Below are positions 58,475 through 64,000 of a stretch of 64,000 nucleotides of DNA, piece by piece. The notes under the pieces are model-generated. The model made no database searches, was not told where the DNA came from, and saw only the letters and a program-made list of their open reading frames with translations. Numbering within the stretch: the stretch's first letter is position 1; every line of letters starts with the position of its first letter. The stretch comes from Thermosynechococcus sp. HN-54 (lineage in GTDB: Bacteria > Cyanobacteriota > Cyanobacteriia > Thermosynechococcales > Thermosynechococcaceae). The stretch spans positions 1,426,001 through 1,490,000 of the forward strand of contig NZ_CP098039.1 in assembly GCF_023650955.1 (NCBI RefSeq), read 5' to 3'. The position numbers and the translations under genes are program-made.

Positions 58475-59665
58475 GGGCCACAGTTTTTGAGCCACCGCCA
58501 AGGCCTCTTGATAGACCACCTGCCAAGGTTGCTGATGTTGACGGGCAAGGGCAGCACAGTCTTCATACTCCGGCTGGACATTGAGCCGCTGCCCTTGGTG
58601 TTCCGCTACTTTCACCCGTACTTCCCCAAAAGTCGTTGCGATGGTTTTAATTTGCCGCTCAAGGATATAGCGCTCCTGCACTTGACGCCGCAGCCCCAGT
58701 GTTGTGGTTTCGCGAAAGAGGGTCTGCACACAGGCCGCCTCTGCGCTGAGGGGACACAGCACCGTCAGCAACACTCCCAAGCGAGATTTTTTCATCGTAA
58801 TCGGTTGGCAAAAGACTTCAATCGCACCAGCAGCATAAAGTTGTTCGAGGGCATAGCTGAGGGCTTGGGGGGTCATGTCATCCAGTTGGGTTTGCAGTTC
58901 CACAATCGTTGTGGCTGTTGTGGTTTCCATGGGGTCGGGCACGGTTCCCAACCAGAGACGCAGGAGATTCGGTAGGGGCAAGTCTTGACTGCCGGCACCC
59001 AATCCCACTCGCTGCAATGTCATCGCTGGCGGCGCACCAAAGCCCTCACTCAGGGCACAAACCAAGGCAGCCCCCGTGGGCGTCACCAATTCTTTTTCAA
59101 TGCCGTTGCTGTAGAGGGGAACTCGGTACATTTGGCAGAGTTGGAGGACGGCGGGCACTGGCACGGGCAATTGACCATGAGCCGCTTTCACCCTGCCGCC
59201 CCCTGTGGGTAAGGCAGAGCAGTAAAGGTGGCTGACATCAAGATAATCCAACCCCAAACAGGTGCCGACAATATCCACTAGGGCATCTACCGCCCCCACT
59301 TCATGGAAATGCACTTTTTCAGGCTCAATGCCATGCACAGCTCCCTCTGCAATGGCCAAGGCTTCAAAAACCTTGAGGCTCCAGTCCCGCGCGCGATCGG
59401 GCAAGTGGGCGGCACGAATTTGGGCTTCAATCTCCGGCCAGTGGCGATGGTGATGGGGGTGGCGATCGCGCAGCTGTACCTGTGCTTTTAATCCCCGTTG
59501 TCCCTTGCGCTGCACCGTTTCCGTGGTCAACTCAAACTCATCAGCAATCCCTAGTTTGGCCAATTGGCTTTGGAGATAGTCGAGGGGAACCCCCAGATCA
59601 AGGAGAGCGCCAAGGCACATGTCCCCAGCCACACCAGCGGGGCAGTCAAAGTAAGCAACGTTCAT
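58466..59665 (-). CDS. larC: Nickel pincer cofactor biosynthesis protein LarC (DUF111)
   Basis: A 399-residue Lar[23 protein letters not shown] start, HRHWPEIE histidine loop, [39 protein letters not shown], and [20 protein letters not shown]. LarC is a CTP-dependent nickel insertase that completes the pincer nucleotide of lactate racemase. larB and larE are not adjacent in this window, so completeness of the pathway is unknown. The MGMT-like gene follows after 85 nt on the same strand. Confidence 0.88.
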   Translation of the reverse strand: MNVAYFDCPAGVAGDMCLGALLDLGVPLDYLQSQLAKLGIADEFELTTETVQRKGQRGLKAQVQLRDRHPHHHRHWPEIEAQIRAAHLPDRARDWSLKVFEALAIAEGAVHGIEPEKVHFHEVGAVDALVDIVGTCLGLDYLDVSHLYCSALPTGGGRVKAAHGQLPVPVPAVLQLCQMYRVPLYSNGIEKELVTPTGAALVCALSEGFGAPPAMTLQRVGLGAGSQDLPLPNLLRLWLGTVPDPMETTTATTIVELQTQLDDMTPQALSYALEQLYAAGAIEVFCQPITMKKSRLGVLLTVLCPLSAEAACVQTLFRETTTLGLRRQVQERYILERQIKTIATTFGEVRVKVAEHQGQRLNVQPEYEDCAALARQHQQPWQVVYQEALAVAQKLWPLG

Positions 59666-59750
59666 AGCGAATTCATAGGCGCAGCAGCACTAAGCAATAT
59701 GGTAACAAGGGGCAATCATACCGAATGCGTACGGGGAGGAAATCTGCCCT

Positions 59751-60113
59751 TTATGCAGAGATCAACTGCTCATAAACGGTAGCCGGCGGCTGCCACTGGT
59801 AGCACCTCAAGTTAATGCGATCGCCCGCCTCAAAAATAATCCCCTCTGCCTCTAGACGCCAGCGCTGTAGTTCATCCGTCCCTCGGCGTTGGGGCGCGTA
59901 GGAAATTTTGCCTTGGGCATTGACCACGCGGTGCCATGGAATCTCAGAACTCGGTGCCACTTGATAAAGGGCATAGCCCACATAGCGTGCATGACGCGGC
60001 CAACCACACAGGGCGGCTATTTGCCCATAGGTGGCAACACGCCCTAAGGGAATTTGCGCAACTAGCCAATAAATTTTTTGGCGAAAAGTAAGTGTCTCTA
60101 TTGCTTGCTTCAT
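59751..60113 (-). CDS. Alkyltransferase-like protein (ATL), MGMT family without catalytic cysteine
   Basis: A 120-residue protein with the DNA-binding domain of O6-alkylguanine-DNA alkyltransferase: FRQKIYWLVAQIPLGRVATYGQIAALCG and PWHRVVNAQGKIS. The alkyl-accepting Cys of PCHRV is replaced by Trp60, the mark of ATL proteins, which bind O6-alkylguanine and hand it to nucleotide excision repair. uvrB is in the same window but not linked. ATG 60113. Confidence 0.88.
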   Translation of the reverse strand: MKQAIETLTFRQKIYWLVAQIPLGRVATYGQIAALCGWPRHARYVGYALYQVAPSSEIPWHRVVNAQGKISYAPQRRGTDELQRWRLEAEGIIFEAGDRINLRCYQWQPPATVYEQLISA

Positions 60114-60439
60114 AAAGCTTTATATTTTAGGCCACATTCAGCCCCTGTAAATCCGTATTCCTACGGAGGGAAGTATCAGAACGAACCGCCTAGATTAAAC
60201 ATTAAGGGTGGTAACAGGATTACTAAATTCAATTAAGAAAACCTGCTCACTAAAAGATAGATCCGCCATGATTTAAGCAGCAACACTGACGCGGGGGAGG
60301 GTGAAGTTCGTTGATTTGTGTTGAACCCTTAAGTGTTTCTAAGGCAACTCATTTTCGCTGAACGATTACTCCTGTGCTTGTTTAACTAAAGTTACCAATT
60401 TGTCGCTATTCTTGACGCTATTTATTATGGAGTCGCCCT
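60114..60439. other. Promoter region of the Pap-like operon
   Basis: 326 nt between the divergent ATL gene and the V4R gene. It contains a short hairpin (CCGTA TTCC TACGG) at 60153-60166 and a TTGACG at 60412 close to a TATTTATTAT stretch, but no well-spaced promoter. I saw no clear NtcA or HLR1 site and no convincing gene. Confidence 0.45.
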
Positions 60440-61177
60440 ATGACCATAACCAGTTCCCGACCCCAAGCCGCTGCTGGCAATCTCGATGGTATTCATCACC
60501 TCCTGCGCAAAAAATACCCGAAACGCCACCATCACTACGCTTTTTGGGACTTCTTCCACTTCGATAGCGATCGCGGTACCTACACCGATTGGAACAATGC
60601 CCGCAACCTACTCGTGACCGAAGATTTCATCATTGGCCTCATTGAAGGCCTTGAAGAGGAAGTGGGGCCAGCCTCCAGCGTCGTCATGTACAAAATTGGT
60701 CAAGAATGGGGACGGCGCGATGCCGAATTCTTTGCAAAATGGTTCCCGACCGAATATGGCTACGAGCAGGGGATTAAACAAATGCGGCTCCCCTACGTGC
60801 TTGAAGCTTGGTGGTGGCCCTGCACGACCCAAGGCTGGGGCAACTGGGAAGTGGATCTCAGCGAGCAAAAACATGGCTTCATGTTCATCAATATCTTTGA
60901 TTCGGTTGTGGCGCGTACCTTGGGGGATGTGGGCCGACCCGTGTGCCACCTTTATGCAGGACTCTTTGCTGGTTTCTTTAGTGGCCTGATTCAAAAAGAA
61001 CTCAGTTGTATTGAAATCCAGTGCTACGCGATGGGGGAAACCTACTGCAAGTTCCTTCTCGGCAAGCAGGATCGCATTGATGCGGCCGCCTTCTGGCAAA
61101 ACGAAGGAGCCTCCGCCAAAGATATTGAAAAACGGCTCCGCAGTGGAGAACTGGTCTATGAAAAACCTAAACGGTAA
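60440..61177 (+). CDS. V4R domain protein, slr0144-like (Pap operon)
   Basis: A 245-residue soluble protein with a V4R (4-vinyl reductase) fold: FFHFDSDRGTYTDWNNARNLLVTEDFIIGLIEGLEEE start, GWGNWEVDLSEQ, VCHLYAGLFAGFFSGLIQKELSCIEIQCYAMGETYCKFLLG. It is the first gene of a cluster with the order of Synechocystis slr0144-slr0152, called Pap because its loss impairs photosystem II assembly (from memory). V4R domains bind small hydrophobic ligands or, by similarity, tetrapyrrole-like molecules. The 3' end overlaps the next gene by 20 nt. Confidence 0.82.
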   Translation: MTITSSRPQAAAGNLDGIHHLLRKKYPKRHHHYAFWDFFHFDSDRGTYTDWNNARNLLVTEDFIIGLIEGLEEEVGPASSVVMYKIGQEWGRRDAEFFAKWFPTEYGYEQGIKQMRLPYVLEAWWWPCTTQGWGNWEVDLSEQKHGFMFINIFDSVVARTLGDVGRPVCHLYAGLFAGFFSGLIQKELSCIEIQCYAMGETYCKFLLGKQDRIDAAAFWQNEGASAKDIEKRLRSGELVYEKPKR

Positions 61178-61733
61178 TTGGCAGCAGCAAGCCGTTGCTG
61201 AATTTTTTGAGGAACTGAACTGGCTGGGCTTGATGCGCCAGCAGCCGGTGGCAGAAACCGTGGTTCTCAACTGGCAATCGCTGAAAGTAGGGGAATTTTG
61301 GCAGCGCGTCAATTGGTTGGGGCTTGAGGTGAAAGGGGCGATCGCTCCCACTAGCCCTGCGGAATGGCCGAGCTACCGCGTCAAGGACTTCTTTAGTCAC
61401 CTGAACTGGGAAGGGATTGGGGTGATCCTGCCTGCCCCCTCACCACTCCCAGAGGAGGAAATGCTGGCTCCCCCAGTTGCTGCCCCTGCCACCTCTTGGG
61501 CAACTTGGTCGGTAGAAACCTTCTTCCGCCAACTCAACTGGGAAGGCCGTCCGGATCAAGCCATCTCCCTAGAGCCAAGTCCGTCCCTCTGGCGCCTGTC
61601 GGTCAAAGACTTCTGTGCCAGTATTCCTTGGGCAGGCCAACCCATCATTGCCCAAGTGAGTCAAGTGGAACCTCCTCCCCCTGCCCCCGTGGAACCCGAA
61701 GTCACGCTCTCAGATTTAGCAAACCTGTTTTAG
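61158..61733 (+). CDS. Five-repeat protein, slr0145-like (Pap operon)
   Basis: A 191-residue protein without a known fold. Five copies of a short motif, V-x-(E/D)-F-(F/W)-x-x-x-(L/V)-N-W-(L/E)-G, occur at about residues 13-24, 43-55, 74-86, 118-130 and 148-160; the last is degenerate (FCASIPWAG). Proline-rich spacers separate them. This bead-on-string layout suggests multiple binding sites for one partner, possibly the V4R or ferredoxin-like neighbours (inference). ATG 61158 overlaps the upstream gene by 20 nt. Confidence 0.7.
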   Translation: MKNLNGNWQQQAVAEFFEELNWLGLMRQQPVAETVVLNWQSLKVGEFWQRVNWLGLEVKGAIAPTSPAEWPSYRVKDFFSHLNWEGIGVILPAPSPLPEEEMLAPPVAAPATSWATWSVETFFRQLNWEGRPDQAISLEPSPSLWRLSVKDFCASIPWAGQPIIAQVSQVEPPPPAPVEPEVTLSDLANLF

Positions 61734-61742
61734 GAGACCCCT

Positions 61743-62228
61743 ATGCACACCGAATTGATGAACCTTTACTACAAAGCCGAAGAAAACTACCTCAGCAATG
61801 TGGACATCAAAGTCTTCCGCCACCACATCGAGTCCCTGCAGCAGCGGTTGAGCACCTATGAATTTCTGCGGGATCATGAAATTGAAATCTTCCAGCCCGT
61901 CGCTGACGCCCTGCAAAAGAAATATCCCACCGAAAATCCCCAAACGCTTGAGCAAGTGCTGCGTCAAGCCATCGCCTTGTTGCGCTATGCCGCCATGGCC
62001 ATGCTCCTGAATAACCCCGAGTTTTTGCAGCATCGGCTCTTGGAGTGGCTCACGGAAGTGGTCAATGCCCACCAAACCCAAACCCTCTGGAGCAGTTGCC
62101 ACGAGCTTCTCAGTGCCCGTCTCAAGGAAATGCTCACCGACGCCGAGCAGGATTTGATTTTGCCGCTGTTGGATCACGCCCAAGCCACTCTTGTGGGTCT
62201 GCCAGCGGTGGTTTCTGTCCACGCCTAA
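61743..62228 (+). CDS. Conserved hypothetical, slr0146-like (Pap operon)
   Basis: A 161-residue, mostly helical protein (MHTELMNLYYKAEENYLSN start, QQRLSTYEFLRDHEIEIFQPVADALQ). No signal peptide or membrane helix. The position, third in the cluster and 9 nt after the repeat protein gene, and size fit the Pap operon. The molecular role is unknown. Confidence 0.7.
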   Translation: MHTELMNLYYKAEENYLSNVDIKVFRHHIESLQQRLSTYEFLRDHEIEIFQPVADALQKKYPTENPQTLEQVLRQAIALLRYAAMAMLLNNPEFLQHRLLEWLTEVVNAHQTQTLWSSCHELLSARLKEMLTDAEQDLILPLLDHAQATLVGLPAVVSVHA

Positions 62229-62284
62229 GCTGCTATCTTCCCTCTTCAGACATTGCTTGTCACGCCTACCAATGAGGATGTCCT

Positions 62285-62956
62285 ATGATCTCCGTTGCTG
62301 ATTTGGTTAAAGACCCTGTAATTCCCGGCAACTACTACGCTGCCGATGCCTATGTGCAGGGGGATTTTGAAACGGGTCTCATTGAAAACCGCAAGGGTGC
62401 CCGTCTCATTGCCCTACCCGATATTTTGCTCCAAGCCATCTATGCCGGCCTCGATCAGGAAGTGGGACAGGCCGGTGGGGTCGTGCTTTTTAACTGTGGT
62501 CGGTGGTGGGGCAAGAACTTTTATCGCCGCTTTGTCGAGGATGTCAGCGAGTACTATCGCCGTCCCCTTGCGGAAATGGAGATGGTGGAATTTCTCCAGT
62601 GTCTCAAGGAATGCTGGAAAACCCATGGCTGGGGCACCATTGATTTAGATGTCAGCTTTTACCAACAGGGCTTTTTGGTGGTGAAAACGTGGGACTCTCC
62701 CTTTGCGGCGGCGGCTCCCAAAAATACGGGTCAACCCCAATGTGCTGCTGAGGCGGGGATTTTAGAATCCTTCTTTAGCCAGTTGACGGGTCGCGATCTC
62801 CACTGTGTGCAAACTGCCTGTGAAACCCTAGGGGCAACCCATAATCTCTTTGTCTTGGGGTTGCGAGAGCGGGTTGAACCGGCCAAGGCTTGGCTGCAAG
62901 AGGGACAGGATCATGACACGATTATGGAGCGGCTATGTCGCGCTCAAGCCGCTTGA
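62285..62956 (+). CDS. V4R domain protein, slr0147-like (Pap operon)
   Basis: A 223-residue second V4R-type protein of the cluster: NYYAADAYVQGDFETGLIENRKGARLIALP, LDQEVGQAGGVVLFNCGRWWGKNFYRRF, GWGTIDLDVSFYQQGF, and AEAGILESFFSQLTGRDLHCVQTACETLGATHNLFVLG. It shares this layout with the gene at 60440, so the two are probably paralogues and may form a heteromeric complex. ATG 62285. Confidence 0.78.
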   Translation: MISVADLVKDPVIPGNYYAADAYVQGDFETGLIENRKGARLIALPDILLQAIYAGLDQEVGQAGGVVLFNCGRWWGKNFYRRFVEDVSEYYRRPLAEMEMVEFLQCLKECWKTHGWGTIDLDVSFYQQGFLVVKTWDSPFAAAAPKNTGQPQCAAEAGILESFFSQLTGRDLHCVQTACETLGATHNLFVLGLRERVEPAKAWLQEGQDHDTIMERLCRAQAA

Positions 62957-63006
62957 GTATGATCCTAAAGTAACTCAGCATGCATCACTAAAAGGAGAAA
63001 AGAGCA

Positions 63007-63489
63007 GTGGCCAAAGTTGTCAAACTTGAACCGATCTCGCGGGAAACCACAATTAACACCAACGACAATTTGCTCTCTGCTCTATTGGACTCCGAACTCC
63101 ATGTCTTGAAGGAGTGTGGCGGCCGCGGGATGTGTGCCACCTGCCATGTCTATATCAAAGAGGGGATGGAGAGCCTCTCCCCGATCAATAAGCGTGAGCA
63201 ACGCACCCTTGAGGTGATTACAACGGCGAATGCCACCTCTCGCTTGGCCTGTCAGGCACGGGTACTGGGGCCGGGGGTTGTGGTGGAGCTACCCTCAGGG
63301 ATGTATGTCAACGCGGTCGAAGATATTGAGTCTTTGATTGGGCGGCGAGCGGAGCAGGATATTTTGCACCCCCTCGATGGTCGGGTTTTGGTGGAGGCGG
63401 GCAAGCTCATTACCCGCACGATGATTACACAGTTGAAAGATACCCAAGTGCAGGTGGGGCAATATCTCGCCAATACGTCGGATGCCTAA
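63007..63489 (+). CDS. 2Fe-2S ferredoxin-like protein, slr0148-like (Pap operon)
   Basis: A 160-residue protein with a 2Fe-2S ferredoxin fold in the first 100 residues. Cluster ligands are Cys37, Cys43, Cys46 and Cys82 (pattern CX5CX2C...C), which is the adrenodoxin/Isc-type spacing rather than the CX4CX2C of plant ferredoxins. A 55-residue C-terminal extension follows. It may deliver electrons to a V4R partner (inference). GTG 63007 with AAAGGAG 12 nt upstream. Confidence 0.85.
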   Translation: MAKVVKLEPISRETTINTNDNLLSALLDSELHVLKECGGRGMCATCHVYIKEGMESLSPINKREQRTLEVITTANATSRLACQARVLGPGVVVELPSGMYVNAVEDIESLIGRRAEQDILHPLDGRVLVEAGKLITRTMITQLKDTQVQVGQYLANTSDA

Positions 63490-63526
63490 CCAACCACTTC
63501 ATTTTTATCCTCAGGGAGGCACCATT

Positions 63527-64000
63527 ATGGAAGACCGAAATTTGAATTCCCATGGAGCATCAGCAACGGCTCGAAGCGGGCTTGATCCCCTCGAATGGGG
63601 CGCAACGGGCTTAACGGTTGTGTTGTCTGTGACGGCGGCTGTGACCCAACAGGCAATTTTGACAGCGATCGCCCCTTTGCCTCTCTCCTTGGCGGTGGGC
63701 TTAAACTTGGTGAACCGCAAAAAATTTAATGATCAGTTTCAAGCGCTCGTGCAACAACAGGAGACGAAAATTGCTGAGCTTGTTGCATCTCAAGGTCAGC
63801 AGCAGTCAGAATTAGGTAACCTCACGCTGGCTCTTGGCCAAGTGCGCGATCGCCTTGAGGATGTCCAACAACAGGTGGTACAACTGGGTCAAGGAACCCG
63901 CAATCTCCATGACTATACCCGCATTCTCGACACGGAGCAAAAACAAATTGAACAAGTTCTCGACTGCCTGCGGGAAATTGAGAAAAATACCCAAGTGATT
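63527..64000 (+). CDS. Membrane-anchored coiled-coil protein, slr0149-like (partial, runs off the end)
   Basis: 158 codons are present to the window edge. ATG 63527 has AGGGAGG before it. Residues about 24-60 are hydrophobic (GLTVVLSVTAAVTQQAILTAIAPLPLSLAVGLNLV), followed by a glutamine-rich coiled coil. The position after the ferredoxin-like gene fits the next gene of the Pap cluster. Confidence 0.7.
   Translation, partial: MEDRNLNSHGASATARSGLDPLEWGATGLTVVLSVTAAVTQQAILTAIAPLPLSLAVGLNLVNRKKFNDQFQALVQQQETKIAELVASQGQQQSELGNLTLALGQVRDRLEDVQQQVVQLGQGTRNLHDYTRILDTEQKQIEQVLDCLREIEKNTQVI

Overview
The window is chromosomal DNA of a cyanobacterium, most probably a thermophilic unicell of the Thermosynechococcus group. 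This rests on photosystem II genes (psbM, the lipoproteins CyanoQ/psbQ and CyanoP/psbP), a phycobilisome core gene (apcF), a homologue of the slr0144-slr0152 (Pap) operon, many HIP1 palindromes (GCGATCGC), several cyanobacterium-specific DUF families (DUF1825, DUF1815, DUF4912, DUF3318) and a DnaE polymerase split by an intein. PsbM and the split intein are very close to remembered Thermosynechococcus proteins but not identical to them; this is from memory, not a search. Genes are densely packed on both strands, with many 1-9 nt gaps and 4-nt stop/start overlaps.

Layout. 1-2.1 kb: ExoD end, a secreted protein, a class IV aminotransferase, DUF1825. 2.2-4.2 kb: pdxA and rpsA. 4.4-12.1 kb: mscL with a zinc ribbon, a sugar-type ABC binding lipoprotein, kup, an aminotransferase/dehydrogenase pair, psbM, a glycine-oxidase-like flavoenzyme. 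12.3-19.9 kb: tmk, the N-terminal half of dnaE (one complete intein plus half of a split intein), psbQ, an RqcH/NFACT protein, rpmG-rpsR. 20-28.1 kb: znuA-znuC behind a Zur-like operator, NUDIX, DUF1815, epoxide-hydrolase-like enzyme, DUF4912, sufS and the C-terminal half of dnaE. 28.1-33.9 kb: a broken nucleotidyltransferase pair, rsmH, an FtsL-like protein, ftsI, psbP and tRNA-Ala(CGC). 34-37 kb: a decayed island directly behind the tRNA, with IS4, IS630 and tnpB relics and broken small genes. 37-47.3 kb: aldo/keto reductase, bifunctional nuclease, wecB, phytol-kinase-like protein, esterase, LysR regulator, pentapeptide protein, ispF, apcF, uvrB and pyrR. 47.4-60.1 kb: ABC1 kinase, thioredoxin, DUF445, DUF3318, UbiH-like hydroxylase, methyltransferase, a DUF819/metzincin/VWA/dapF array, hfq, larC and an alkyltransferase-like protein. 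60.4-64 kb: start of a photosystem II assembly operon running off the end.

How it fits together. Most genes are housekeeping, photosynthetic or cofactor-supply functions. DNA polymerase III alpha must be built from two genes by one cis and one trans protein-splicing reaction; the two halves lie on the same strand about 10 kb apart with the C half upstream. The 5' region of pyrR contains a terminator-like hairpin and an alternative pairing partner, suggesting transcription attenuation. The only strongly accessory-looking segment is the decayed island after tRNA-Ala, in which I see no HIP1 site. I found no CRISPR array, rRNA, prophage or intact transposon. I did not find a clearly new defence or secretion system; the least explained items are the five-repeat protein of the Pap-like operon, the VWA/metzincin/DUF819 array and the putative pyrR attenuator.
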